A DNA stretch of 64,000 nucleotides from Sediminicola sp. YIK13 (GCF_001430825.1 NZ_CP010535.1:662501-726500), one strand, 5' to 3'. Counted from the first letter of the stretch, positions 32,838 through 41,422 are shown. The notes: generated by a model from the sequence alone, not told the origin. Numbers and translations: made by a program.

Positions 32838-34367
32838 ATGGCGATTATTGGAAATATTATCAAAGGATTTATTGAGGTAAAGGATGCGCTGACATTCGAA
32901 ACAAACCCTATTGAAGAACAACAACAGGTATTACGTCAGCTCCTGGAAAAGGCGAAAGATACCGAATTTGGCAAGTTTTATGGATTTAAAGAGCTTCTTG
33001 AATCTGAGGATTTAGAACATTCTTTTGCCGAGCGAGTACCCTACTTTGATTATGATAGTATTCAAAATAATTGGTGGCATAAAATACATCAACAGAAAAA
33101 AAATATTACCTGGCCCGGAAACCCTACCTATTTTGCCCTAAGTTCCGGGACCACAGGAAAAGAGAGCAAACGCATTCCCGTAACAGATGACATGGTACAT
33201 GCCATAAGACAGGCGGGCATAAAACAAGTATTTGCGCTAAGCAATTTTGATCTTCCCCCTGATTTTTTTGAAAAGGAAATAATGATGTTGGGAAGTTCTA
33301 CAGATCTAACAGAGAGAAATCAGCGCTTAGAGGGAGAAATCAGTGGTATAAGTGCCAGCAATATTCCTTCTTGGTTTCGTGGATATTACAAACCAGGGCA
33401 GGAAATTTCCAAAATGGAGGATTGGGATGAACGTGTACAAAAAATCGCGGAAAACGCCCATAAATGGGATATAGGAGCAATCAGCGGCATACCTTCATGG
33501 ATAGAACTGATGTTACAGAAGGTCATAGCGTATCATGATATAAAACATATTCACGAAATATGGCCCAATCTTCAAGTATATACTTCAGGGGGTGTAGCCT
33601 TTGGTCCCTACGAGAAAAGTTTTAACGCCCTGATGGGAAAACAGATTACCATTATAGATACGTATTTGGCTTCGGAAGGGTTTATCGCCTTTCAAGCACG
33701 GCCGGAAACCACTTCCATGAAATTGATTACGGATAACGGTATTTATTTTGAGTTTGTTCCCTTTCATCCCGATTATATCAATCCAGATGGTTCCCTTTCC
33801 CCAAATGCACCTGTTTTAACGCTTTCAGAGGTAGAAGATGGCAAAGAGTATGTATTGCTCATAAGTACCGTTTCAGGGACGTGGAGGTATGTGATTGGGG
33901 ACACCATAGAATTTACGGATATTGACAAAGCAGAAATAAAGATTACGGGAAGGACCAAATTCTTTTTAAATACGGTGGGGTCCCAACTATCTGTAAATAA
34001 AATGGACGATGCCATTAAAATTTTGGAAGATGAGTTCGGGATCAAGATTCCTGAATATACCCTTTGTGCCAAAAGAATTGAGGGAGAATTTTACCATTGT
34101 TGGTATTTGGGCACAGAGGACGAGGCTAAAGGCCAAGACCTTGCAGCCCGTTTGGATTCTTATTTAAAGGAAGCCAACAAAAATTATAAGGTGGCCAGAT
34201 CCAAGGCCTTGGAAGGTGTAGAGATAACCGTGGTACAGCCAAATGTATTTTATGAGTGGAATGCCCGGAACAAGAAAAAGGGTGGGCAAGTAAAAATGGA
34301 AAGGGTCATGGGGGAGGAGAAGTTTAAGGAATGGGAAGCTTTTGCCCAAAAAATAAGTACTGCATAA
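32838..34367 (+). CDS. GH3 auxin-responsive-promoter family protein (acyl-acid amido synthetase-like)
   Basis: This 509-residue ANL-superfamily relative has the ATP/phosphate loop in YFALSSGTTGKESKRIPVT (about residues 96-114) and the later TYLASEGFIAFQ segment. The hinge YRYVIGDTIEF-type sequence appears as WRYVIGDTIEF, then GRTKFFLN and a small C-terminal domain. Plant GH3 enzymes adenylate a carboxylic acid and join it to an amino acid. The substrate of the bacterial forms is not established. It follows the Cys-rich gene in the same direction and may share its transcript. Confidence 0.88.
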   Translation: MAIIGNIIKGFIEVKDALTFETNPIEEQQQVLRQLLEKAKDTEFGKFYGFKELLESEDLEHSFAERVPYFDYDSIQNNWWHKIHQQKKNITWPGNPTYFALSSGTTGKESKRIPVTDDMVHAIRQAGIKQVFALSNFDLPPDFFEKEIMMLGSSTDLTERNQRLEGEISGISASNIPSWFRGYYKPGQEISKMEDWDERVQKIAENAHKWDIGAISGIPSWIELMLQKVIAYHDIKHIHEIWPNLQVYTSGGVAFGPYEKSFNALMGKQITIIDTYLASEGFIAFQARPETTSMKLITDNGIYFEFVPFHPDYINPDGSLSPNAPVLTLSEVEDGKEYVLLISTVSGTWRYVIGDTIEFTDIDKAEIKITGRTKFFLNTVGSQLSVNKMDDAIKILEDEFGIKIPEYTLCAKRIEGEFYHCWYLGTEDEAKGQDLAARLDSYLKEANKNYKVARSKALEGVEITVVQPNVFYEWNARNKKKGGQVKMERVMGEEKFKEWEAFAQKISTA

Positions 34368-34377
34368 AGACCTGTTT

Positions 34378-34968
34378 TTATAGATCCCTTTGTTCCACCA
34401 TTAGCATAATCTCCTCTGGGGACAAATAATATCTTTTTATTCTATTTCTGTAGTTTTCTGTTATTTCTGAGTTATTAAGAATAAAATTCTTGGTCTCCAA
34501 AATATATTCTTCCATCCCATGGGCTACGGCAAAACAATCGGCTGCACGCTCTGCCTCAATAATATAATTGGGTGAAAGAAGGTATTGGATCCCAAATCCC
34601 AACAAATTTAAATTACTCCTATTTTTATAATCAATAATATGTCCCAGTTCATGCCCGAACCAGCCAATCAAAATATTGGAAGGCATGTCCTTGGTCCTGT
34701 ACTGGCTATCGGCAATTTTAAAATATTCACTGATAAGAATAACATACTCCCTGTTCTTTTTGGAACGAAAAAAACTCCAAAAGGTGGGCCTTGCCTGCAT
34801 GGTAGATTTCTTTATATTCTTTTTGAACTGAAATGTGATCTTGGTATTGCTCAATTTTGGATAATGGGAGAGGGCAATGGTCGCCTCTTTCTCGATCGAC
34901 TTGGGAATGTTATGTTGTGCGTTCAAATTATAGATGATCATAAAAGTAATAATTAGTAAATAGCGCAT
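34378..34968 (-). CDS. small secreted metalloprotease-like protein (HExxH)
   Basis: This 196-residue protein has a signal peptide at residues 1-18 (ending NLNAQ) and a zinc-protease motif GHELGH near residues 105-110. A further Glu lies in EAERAADCFAVAHG about 34 residues later, which fits the third ligand of gluzincins such as M48-like enzymes. There are no other membrane segments, so it probably acts in the periplasm. Substrate unknown. It is convergent with the GH3-like gene, 10 bases apart. Confidence 0.78.
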   Translation of the reverse strand: MRYLLIITFMIIYNLNAQHNIPKSIEKEATIALSHYPKLSNTKITFQFKKNIKKSTMQARPTFWSFFRSKKNREYVILISEYFKIADSQYRTKDMPSNILIGWFGHELGHIIDYKNRSNLNLLGFGIQYLLSPNYIIEAERAADCFAVAHGMEEYILETKNFILNNSEITENYRNRIKRYYLSPEEIMLMVEQRDL

Positions 34969-35282
34969 TATTAAAATTGAAAAAGGTGCTCAAAACAGTC
35001 AACAAACAATTTAAGCAACCTTATTAATGGATTAATTATCAAATTTTAAGTTAATGATTTTCAGCCTGATATCTATGGCTGTACATGGTTTAGGGTAAAG
35101 AAAATATCATTAGAGGCATTTTTTGGGTAGAAGAAAGAAAATATGCTTATAAATTCTTTATGTTGTGAGGATATGCGGGATTTTGTCGGTGTTGATTGTG
35201 TCAATCTGACTATTTATTGAGCACTATTTATGAACTAATATTCACTAAATTACAATCTATGAAAAATAAAATTAATACAAAG
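34969..35282. other. intergenic region, promoter space for divergent genes
   Basis: This is 314 AT-rich bases between the metalloprotease and the second ArsC-like gene. The inverted repeat TTGATTGTGTCAATC (35192-35206) looks Fnr-like, but has an 11-base core and no -7 element at the regulon spacing. I see no gene in it. An in-frame extension of the ArsC-like frame back to 35196 is not conserved. Confidence 0.4.
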
Positions 35283-35663
35283 ATGGGAGCAATCGCCAAA
35301 GATGATCAACAGCTGACAATTTACTTCAATTCGGAAAGTACAATAGGCAAACAGACACATGCCTATATAACCGCTTCTTCAAAAGAAATTAGAGCCATTG
35401 ATATTACCAAGGAAAATCTTACAGGCATGCAATGGGCGGAACTGGCCGATAATTTGGAGGTGGAGCTTTCGGATCTTATAGATACTAAACACCCAAAGTT
35501 TAAGGATACCTACGGTGAGCAAGATGTAAAATTGGAGGAGAACGATTGGATAAAAATTTTGCAAGGGGAACCGGCCTTAATTACCTGGCCCATTGTAATC
35601 ATTGGAAACCAATTTTTACTTGTAAAAAATCCTTCAGATGTTGTGAAACATATTAATCATTGA
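35283..35663 (+). CDS. ArsC/Spx-like protein lacking the catalytic cysteine, second copy
   Basis: This 126-residue protein is a paralogue of the one at 15822. MGAIAKDDQQLTIYFNSEST aligns with MGEIATSERQITLYYSSKST there, followed by the same helix, IDITKENLTGMQWAELAD, and NDWIKILQGEPALITWPIV. There is no cysteine in this start choice, so it is not a thiol reductase. I pick the ATG at 35283 from that alignment. An ATG at 35259 would add eight residues. A strong terminator follows directly. Confidence 0.8.
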   Translation: MGAIAKDDQQLTIYFNSESTIGKQTHAYITASSKEIRAIDITKENLTGMQWAELADNLEVELSDLIDTKHPKFKDTYGEQDVKLEENDWIKILQGEPALITWPIVIIGNQFLLVKNPSDVVKHINH

Positions 35664-35672
35664 TTCAAGCAA

Positions 35673-35704
35673 AAAAAAACCAACCGGATAGGTTGGTTTT
35701 TTTC
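35673..35704. terminator. bidirectional rho-independent terminator
   Basis: The stem CCAACC (35680-35685) and GGTTGG (35691-35696) closes a 5-base loop. It is flanked by an A-run on the left and a T-run on the right, so it can terminate both the ArsC-like gene and the convergent AraC gene. Confidence 0.85.
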
Positions 35705-35717
35705 GATTGAAGATGAA

Positions 35718-36740
35718 TTAACCTGTTATGGCCAACGTATTTTGGTGGTCTTGATATTGTTTAGGACTACAATTGTATTTTTCTTTGAAAATCTTTGAAA
35801 AATAACTTCTACTCGTAAGTCCCACTGTATATACCACCTCAGAAATATTTAAATCTGTAGTTTTGATCAGGCGTTCTGCCGCTTCTACACGTACATTTCT
35901 GATAAAATCAGTCACAGTCCTTTCGTGCATTAATTTAAACCCTTCTTGTAGTTTAGCTGGAGAAAGACCTGACTTATTACTTAGATACTTTAAAGTATAT
36001 TGTATTTCTGGATAATTCTTTATGAACTCAGAAATTTCTCGTACATCTTCCATTTCTCTCTTGGTAAGTGTTCCACGGTTGCTTTCAAGATTTTCCAAAT
36101 CATCAGAATGTTGCTGAATTTCCATGGCGAGTATCATGTGCACAATTCCTTCAATCAACAGGCTCCTCACAATTCCTTTTTGTGTGATTGCTGAAAGCTG
36201 TTGAATTTTATCGGCTATCCTTAGATTATATGAACCTGTGTAAAGAAAATTGCCGTTTTCTTTTTTCGGGAAAAATGTTTCCGTTAACGTAGCGTTTAGT
36301 TTGTGGTAAGAAAGGGATTTATCATCCGTACTTACAACTATGGTAGAAATTTTATAATGTATATCCTTATTAAAATGAAATACATTATTCATTTTAGAAT
36401 TGGTAGTTACAATACCTGTTTGAAATTTCTCCAACGTGGTTTTTTTTCCTTCAACACCAAAACTATGTACTAAATGTCCTTTGGAACAGTAAGCGAAATA
36501 AATTGGGCTTGAATTTAGAGTACTGTTCACCAAAAGGATGTCATTTTTAAAGACAATATCAAATTCAATGTAAGATATGTTTCCTTTAAAGGTGATACCA
36601 CGAATTAAACCTTCCGCCTTCTCACTGTTCACCGTTAAGATTTCCTCATCAGAGTTGTGGGTGATATCTCCTCCAAAATGATTTTGAAGGTTTAGGAACA
36701 TATTACCGAGATTTGTTGTTTTTAAATTTATGACTTTCAT
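35718..36740 (-). CDS. AraC family transcriptional regulator
   Basis: This 340-residue regulator has an N-terminal ligand or sensing region (1-230) of beta strands without a clear match. A C-terminal AraC/XylS helix-turn-helix pair follows at about 240-335. LSPAKLQEGFKLMHERTVTDFIRNVRVEAAERL-type order is visible as SGLSPAKLQEGFK, then ISEVVYTVGLTSRSYFSKIF and the closing KYNCSPKQY. It stands alone after a terminator, so its targets cannot be inferred. Confidence 0.9.
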   Translation of the reverse strand: MKVINLKTTNLGNMFLNLQNHFGGDITHNSDEEILTVNSEKAEGLIRGITFKGNISYIEFDIVFKNDILLVNSTLNSSPIYFAYCSKGHLVHSFGVEGKKTTLEKFQTGIVTTNSKMNNVFHFNKDIHYKISTIVVSTDDKSLSYHKLNATLTETFFPKKENGNFLYTGSYNLRIADKIQQLSAITQKGIVRSLLIEGIVHMILAMEIQQHSDDLENLESNRGTLTKREMEDVREISEFIKNYPEIQYTLKYLSNKSGLSPAKLQEGFKLMHERTVTDFIRNVRVEAAERLIKTTDLNISEVVYTVGLTSRSYFSKIFKEKYNCSPKQYQDHQNTLAITG

Positions 36741-37373
36741 GATAAAGTTTTTAAAGTTGACGTTATACCCGACTTATCGGTTCAATTTCCCTACCTATGT
36801 TAAGGTATGCAGGATGTACCATTGTATAGATTTTTGCCTCTTTGGTTAAATTAGGTACCAGGCAAGACTACCTTATTTGTCCAAATTAGAGTCACTAATG
36901 GAATGTTGATTTGTCATTCCCATAATAAAATTATCTGGCATCCCTTTAGAACCGACCTCCTTTTTACGTACCTGGCCTACTCTGGCAAACTGTTGAAGAT
37001 TATCTAGATACTTTTCCATAATTAGGTAATTTTTTGTGTTAGAGACTATAATTTATTTGATAATGTCAAAATTGCGAAAAAAGAAGGCCTTGTCTCTTAC
37101 ACAATTTTTTATTTGTGTTACATAATTCTATTGGTTGATCAGGCAATACGGGAGCTACTATTTGGAAAGTGAGTATCGAAAAAAATACTTATGTGTAGTA
37201 TAATCAACTGCAAATAAGTCAACTAACAAATAATGGGTGAGGTTGCGAAAGAGGGGGAAGTTAGGATAGCAATTAAATTGTGTAAAATTAATTTCAGATA
37301 ATTTAATGCCTACAGGCATTCCGTGGACATGAAAAGGAATAAAAAAATGAATTCAGATTATGGTAAGATTGTT
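36741..37373. other. 633-base region with one possible small gene
   Basis: Low-complexity AT-rich sequence lies between the AraC gene and the response regulator. The only supported content is a 48-codon open frame on the minus strand (listed separately). I see no palindrome box, repeat or RNA gene. Confidence 0.5.
36873..37019 (-). CDS. possible small protein of 48 residues
   Basis: An ATG-initiated frame encodes a small, soluble, hydrophilic peptide (MEKYLDNLQQFARVGQVRKK onward, ending NLDK). Its composition looks protein-like and it has a clear helix at the N-terminus, but I recognise no family and no strong ribosome site. It may be chance. Confidence 0.35.
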   Translation of the reverse strand: MEKYLDNLQQFARVGQVRKKEVGSKGMPDNFIMGMTNQHSISDSNLDK

Positions 37374-37820
37374 TTACAATCTCAATAAAAAGTTTTCCTT
37401 ATTAAGGTTGGAAGTATTGTATTGCCAATTTATTTGAAGGACCCTTTCAATGGCATCTTTCAATTTTGTAAAACTATTGGGTTTGTTGATATATATATTG
37501 GCTCCCAAGACGAAGGTTTCCTCAATGTCTTTCTCAGTAGATGAAGTTGAGTAGATGGCGATGGACATGGAATCAAGAGCACTGTTTTCCCTAATTTCCT
37601 TTAAACATTGTATCCCATTTTTCACGGGCATGTTCAAATCAAGAAAGACTACCTGGGGCAGAATAATATTTGGCAGGTTCAAATAATCCATTAGTTCCTG
37701 TCCATTGGTGAACAATGACAGTTTAGTTTGGATTTTTATTTCATCGATGGCTTCTTTAAATAAGAATCTGTCATCTTCATCATCATCCGCTAAAGCAACG
37801 TTAAGGGTTTGAAGGTTCAT
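37374..37820 (-). CDS. single-domain response regulator (CheY/Rcp1-like)
   Basis: This 148-residue receiver domain has no output domain. The acidic pocket is in ALADDDEDDRF, the phosphoacceptor Asp is in VVFLDLNMPVKNG, the switch Ser/Thr is in IYSTSS, and the Lys is in INKPNS. The partner kinase is not next to it, although the large PAS kinase at 48302 could be. It starts 10 bases after the stop of the AraC-type gene upstream, so the two share an operon. Confidence 0.93.
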   Translation of the reverse strand: MNLQTLNVALADDDEDDRFLFKEAIDEIKIQTKLSLFTNGQELMDYLNLPNIILPQVVFLDLNMPVKNGIQCLKEIRENSALDSMSIAIYSTSSTEKDIEETFVLGANIYINKPNSFTKLKDAIERVLQINWQYNTSNLNKENFLLRL

Positions 37821-37830
37821 GGATGGTTAA

Positions 37831-38406
37831 TTATGAATTGGGTTTTTGAATACTGTTAGTTCTGCGTTTTTGAATTATTTTCTGAAATGTAGATGGCGTA
37901 AGACCGGTGGTTTTCTTAAACTGATAAGATAAATGTGCTACACTACTATAATTCAGTTGGTATGCTATTTCCGTTAATGTATAGTCTTTGTTAATGATTA
38001 AGCTCTTAGCGTGATCTATTTTTTTTAAGATCACAAAATTCTCTATTGATGAATGGGTGACCTCAGAAAAAACATTGGACAAATAAACATACGAATAATT
38101 TAGTTTATTTGACAAATAGCTCGAAACTTTAAAGTTTTTGGCCTCATCGTCATGTAGGATCATATTGGTGATGGTTTCCTTAATGCGCTGAACCAGGGCA
38201 CTCTTTTGATCGTCAATTATTTCAATGCCGTAGGCGGCCAAAGAGGTAGATAAATTATTTATTTGCTGAAGATCTAGGGGGCGTTCAAATTCAATTTCAC
38301 CAAGTCCATGTAAACGGTATGGTATGGATAGTTCTGCCAACTGTTCTTGTAGAACTATCTTACACATGGTGTTAAAATTGTATTTTACATTTAATTTCAT
38401 TGGCAT
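37831..38406 (-). CDS. AraC-type helix-turn-helix regulator
   Basis: This 191-residue protein has a short N-terminal part (1-85) with a ferredoxin-like beta-alpha pattern (YRLHGLGEIEF). An AraC HTH pair follows at about 90-185 (SYLSNKLNYSYVYLSNVF, then YTLTEIAYQLNYSSVAHLSY and TTGLTPSTFQ). It is compact compared with the usual 280-300 residues. It is 10 bases upstream of the receiver gene and likely in one unit with it. Confidence 0.88.
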   Translation of the reverse strand: MPMKLNVKYNFNTMCKIVLQEQLAELSIPYRLHGLGEIEFERPLDLQQINNLSTSLAAYGIEIIDDQKSALVQRIKETITNMILHDDEAKNFKVSSYLSNKLNYSYVYLSNVFSEVTHSSIENFVILKKIDHAKSLIINKDYTLTEIAYQLNYSSVAHLSYQFKKTTGLTPSTFQKIIQKRRTNSIQKPNS

Positions 38407-38750
38407 CCCTTATGTTTACCACAACTAAGAGCAGGCCTACAAAAATAAGCCTATCTGTCTAGGTGTTCAACATATTCGCAAAGATGGTTCTTTTTTTCAT
38501 AATTATTGCCTTTCTGCGGAATTTTCAAAGCCAATTAATCACTGCTCAATGGGTTAGTGGCGAACAAAGAAAGGTAAGTATATGCAGTCTATTGATGTAG
38601 AAAACCAGGTGCAATTACATGCTAAGTTTAGGAAATTATAAGTATGTAAAAGTTCTCAATTATTAAATTGAGTCCAATCCCCAGTTATACTTTATAGGCC
38701 AAGGGGAAAGGTTATGTTAAGTGAAATTGAAGGTGAGTCAAAAATTTAAT
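38407..38750. other. 344-base intergenic region without a supported gene
   Basis: Only short frames are visible, for example a plus-strand hydrophobic frame of about 40 codons from the ATG near 38486, without family likeness or good start context. I see no box, hairpin terminator or repeat. Confidence 0.5.
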
Positions 38751-39065
38751 TTAAGTATTGTTGTTTTTTCTGGGGATTTCCTTAAAGAAATCTGCAGCTT
38801 CTAAATTTGCCGTTGGTCCGTAGCCCATTAGAAAGGTTCCTTTATTGCCCTCCTTGGTCTTTAGTACATATAAAATTGAAAGATCAGATGGATTGCTCAT
38901 CCCTTCATACCGATGTTCTGCAACAATTAGAATGTCCTCTGGCAGATAACCAATTTTAGAATTTACATCAACTAATTGTCCATCTTGGAACCTATAGCTG
39001 TGGGTGTATCCTTTTTTTTGGTATTCGTCGATATTATTTTTCTCATTTTTTGCAAATTCAGTCAT
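38751..39065 (-). CDS. small conserved-looking hypothetical protein
   Basis: This 104-residue soluble protein has a central beta region, GYLPEDILIVAEHRYEGMSNPSD, shown in parts as GYLPEDILIVAEHRYEG and ILYVLKTKEGNKGTFLMGYG. The N-terminus is helical and charged. Relatives in flavobacteria are often named phosphoribosylpyrophosphate synthetase, but it is far too short and lacks the PRPP motif, so I do not use that name. Function unknown. A hairpin terminator separates it from the lipoprotein gene upstream. Confidence 0.72.
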   Translation of the reverse strand: MTEFAKNEKNNIDEYQKKGYTHSYRFQDGQLVDVNSKIGYLPEDILIVAEHRYEGMSNPSDLSILYVLKTKEGNKGTFLMGYGPTANLEAADFFKEIPRKNNNT

Positions 39066-39102
39066 CTGTACTAAGTTTTAAGATCTATAATTTAAAAATG
39101 GA

Positions 39103-39140
39103 AAATCGGGCAACTCATTGTTCATGGAGTTGCCCGTTTT
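39103..39140 (-). terminator. rho-independent terminator after the small lipoprotein gene
   Basis: The 9-base stem GGGCAACTC (39108-39116) with GAGTTGCCC (39127-39135) is flanked by AAAAT and TTTT, so it could work on either strand. Confidence 0.75.
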
Positions 39141-39183
39141 CTAGTTTTGGGTGGAACTTTGGCCTCGGGGGAATATTTTTGTG

Positions 39184-39366
39184 TTAATTATCGTCAGTGG
39201 CGTCATCTATTTCGTCTTGCACTTCTTCGGCTCCTTCTTCTATCCCGTCACCGACTTCTTCTATCCCGTCTTCTATTTTTTCACCTGCCGACTTGTCTTC
39301 TCTACAACTAGTAAATGATATGGAAGTAACTAGAAGGAAAATGAGCATTAAAATTGATTTTTTCAT
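39184..39366 (-). CDS. small acidic lipoprotein
   Basis: This is a 60-residue lipoprotein with a signal at residues 1-20 and a lipobox ending FTSC at Cys21. The mature part is an acidic amphipathic repeat of the form Glu-Asp-Gly-Ile-Glu-Glu (IEDGIEEVGDGIEEGAEEV), rich in Asp and Glu. It would sit in the membrane as a short helical, charged peptide, and no function is assigned. It is followed by its own terminator. The YtjA-like gene is just upstream (18 bases). Confidence 0.78.
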   Translation of the reverse strand: MKKSILMLIFLLVTSISFTSCREDKSAGEKIEDGIEEVGDGIEEGAEEVQDEIDDATDDN

Positions 39367-39384
39367 ATGTATTTATTTAAGTGG

Positions 39385-39546
39385 TTAAATTTTTTTCCTA
39401 CCTGTTATCAAGGAGATCACAAATAGTATAATAAAAATAAAGAATAGGATTTTTGCAATACTGGCTGCTCCCGCAGCAATACCTCCAAATCCGAAAACTG
39501 CGGCTATAATAGCAAGAATGACGAATGTTACTGTCCAACGAAGCAT
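39385..39546 (-). CDS. YtjA/DUF1328 family small membrane peptide
   Basis: This 53-residue membrane peptide starts at the ATG 39544-39546 and ends with TAA at 39385. The sequence [20 protein letters not shown], then a Gly/Ala-rich turn, a second membrane helix ([15 protein letters not shown]) and a basic end, is the DUF1328 layout. Members are common in stress-adapted bacteria, but their role is unknown. It lies 18 bases upstream of the acidic lipoprotein gene and is likely co-transcribed. Confidence 0.85.
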   Translation of the reverse strand: MLRWTVTFVILAIIAAVFGFGGIAAGAASIAKILFFIFIILFVISLITGRKKI

Positions 39547-39805
39547 AATATTTGTTTTTAGTGATTAGTTATTTTTATTGGGAAAATATTTATGTTTCCC
39601 ACTTATCCAAAGATCAAAAACTCTTAGCGTAAGTCCTGATCCTATCCGATTAAATTTTAGCTCATTAACCCACTACTTAGAGCGAAGATTAAATTTATAG
39701 ACCGGAATAGGGGTAGGGGGTGCAACAATACAATGAAAGCAAAATTTAAGTTGCGATTGACCTTATATATATTGGGTATCCCATAAAAGTTCTGTTGAGG
39801 AACGA

Positions 39806-40513
39806 CTAATATGGAACTGGAAGGGTTGCATAAAAAACCGGTTCCAACATGCTCTGGAAGTTAATGTTCCTATAATAAAATTCTTTGGCAATTGGGAATG
39901 CCGTAAGGTTGGATCTATTGTTCTTTTCCATTAAGGAATCCAGGTCAGAATTTGTGAGATTATGATTTAACCAATCTGCCTTTTGGTCCATGGGAACAAT
40001 CAAAGGAGCGTTTGGGCTTAGATTATGAATGTCTTGGGAGATCCCATTAATTCCTTTCCCGACCAAGATGCTAGTGGTTAAAAATCCATCATCTAACGTG
40101 GTATATAATCCACCGAGCAGAAAAGGCTTATTTTTTGGAAGATGAACGTAATAAGGATATAATTCGCCCCTGTGCAAATGGGTAACAAAGTACCCAGTTA
40201 CAATAATTAAGCATCTTTTGTGGCCATTATCATTAAGCGGCAAAGAAGAGTCGCTTAATTTGTCTAAAGGGATGTTTAGTGTATTTTCAATTTGTTGATA
40301 GGTTTCCCAATCGCCAGTATAATGGTTCGGCAACATACCCCAAATAGCGAAATTTACTTGGTTCGGACTATCCTCGGTGATAACCGATAAAAGTTCCTCG
40401 TCCAATCCGTTGATAACAGGACTGGGTAAATGAAGTCTTGGATATTTTAGGGTAACGCCAAATTCATTTTCTATATCATTCCGTGTTGCAGTATTTGATA
40501 CTTTGTAATACAT
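39806..40513 (-). CDS. SRAP (YedK/HMCES) family protein without the catalytic residues
   Basis: This 235-residue protein follows the SRAP layout. A central motif KRCLIIVTGYFVTHLHRGEL corresponds to the usual RRCL..DGFYEW segment. YYVHLPKNKPFLLGGLY follows, and IHNLSPNAPLIV matches the HNRMP region. The catalytic Cys2 that links to abasic DNA is Tyr here (MYYKV), and the FYEW Glu is lost. Only the active-site-region His of HNLSP remains. It should not form the DNA-protein crosslink or act as a peptidase. It may bind abasic DNA or have a new role. Confidence 0.78.
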   Translation of the reverse strand: MYYKVSNTATRNDIENEFGVTLKYPRLHLPSPVINGLDEELLSVITEDSPNQVNFAIWGMLPNHYTGDWETYQQIENTLNIPLDKLSDSSLPLNDNGHKRCLIIVTGYFVTHLHRGELYPYYVHLPKNKPFLLGGLYTTLDDGFLTTSILVGKGINGISQDIHNLSPNAPLIVPMDQKADWLNHNLTNSDLDSLMEKNNRSNLTAFPIAKEFYYRNINFQSMLEPVFYATLPVPY

Positions 40514-40553
40514 AGAGAATACATTAGTTAGAAATAGGGTTATTTATGTTGAT

Positions 40554-41030
40554 TCAATAACCATGGACGCCTGTTGGATTTAATCTACATCTGCCAAAAC
40601 CTTGACTGTTTCTAAATTGGAAAGTATAATGTTTTTTTGTTTGGTAAGAATTAATGAGGTAGTGGGGGGGCAGGTCCTTATCAACCAAAACTTCCTCATA
40701 TGAATTTAATGCAGCTTTTTCGATTTTTAAGGCCTCCTCCAACATGGCCTCATCATTATCTAAGGAGATGGTCGACTTAATATCCATCCAAGCCCTTTGA
40801 ACAGTGGCGGCGGTGCTTCCACCTTTTTCAATAGATTGCCCAAACTTTCTGAGCTCTTCTTTTAATTCGTAGCCAAAGTCATATCGTTCTTTGGATTTTT
40901 TGGTAAAAAAAGCTTTTAGGTCGGGATGTTTTGCATTCCCTGCAGCCTTCAAAAATCCTTTCTCATCATCAATAGTCTTTTCCAAAAGGGTGTTTAATTT
41001 TGTTCCTACGTCCTCTGTATATGTACTCAT
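40554..41030 (-). CDS. DUF2383/PA2169-like four-helix protein, C-terminus frameshifted
   Basis: As read this is 158 residues. The body, with spaced Glu-Glu pairs, matches the DUF2383 (PA2169) four-helix bundle. I choose the ATG at 41030 (MSTYTEDVG). After Asp-Leu-Pro-Pro the protein turns into unrelated sequence. If the seven-G run on the plus strand (40664-40670) had six, the frame would read LPPTTSLILTKQ and NLETVKVLADVD and stop at 40580, the natural family end at 149 residues. So the gene carries a one-base insertion, is phase-variable, or has a sequencing error. Confidence 0.75.
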   Translation of the reverse strand: MSTYTEDVGTKLNTLLEKTIDDEKGFLKAAGNAKHPDLKAFFTKKSKERYDFGYELKEELRKFGQSIEKGGSTAATVQRAWMDIKSTISLDNDEAMLEEALKIEKAALNSYEEVLVDKDLPPHYLINSYQTKKHYTFQFRNSQGFGRCRLNPTGVHGY

Positions 41031-41107
41031 GAATGAATTGTTTAAAGTAAACCTCAATTAATGTTTTTAGTACCTAATGAGATTGTATTTGATATAAAAT
41101 AATGTAA

Positions 41108-41422
41108 TTAGAAGGCAACTTTATTCCTATTCCTTAGTTCAATTACTTTTGATTTTAAATTAGTTGTAGAGGCTTTCTCATTCCTGAAGCGGGTACCATT
41201 GCTGAATCCTAAGGAATCGCCAATAAAATTTTGCTTAGCAGATATTCTTGAATCTTGAATCCTTGTTTTATTGGATTCCGACTTATTATCCTGTACCAAA
41301 TAGAGATCATTCAACTCATCAAAATCAACTTCAGGCTCAAACAATTTCTCTAAAAGTATAAATAGGATAAGGCCCAGAGCAAAACCGCAAATAAAAATGG
41401 AAATAACTTGAATAGTGTTCAT
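41108..41422 (-). CDS. membrane-anchored hypothetical protein
   Basis: This 104-residue protein has one N-terminal membrane helix (IFICGFALGLILFILL, residues 9-24) and a hydrophilic Asp/Asn/Ser-rich remainder. The last third is basic (LKSKVIELRNRNKVAF). The family is not recognised. It has the look of a YtxH-like stress protein but lacks its clear motif. It lies between the DUF2383 gene and the 123-residue gene in the same direction, 50 bases behind the latter. Confidence 0.6.
   Translation of the reverse strand: MNTIQVISIFICGFALGLILFILLEKLFEPEVDFDELNDLYLVQDNKSESNKTRIQDSRISAKQNFIGDSLGFSNGTRFRNEKASTTNLKSKVIELRNRNKVAF

Noticed and set aside
35192-35206. Fnr-like inverted repeat TTGATTGTGTCAATC upstream of the second ArsC-like gene
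   Set aside because: The core is 11 rather than 12 bases and no -7 element lies at 29.5 bases, so it does not fit the regulon geometry.
38751-39065. Naming the 104-residue protein phosphoribosylpyrophosphate synthetase
   Set aside because: It is far too short and has no PRPP-binding motif. The name is common in annotations but not supported.
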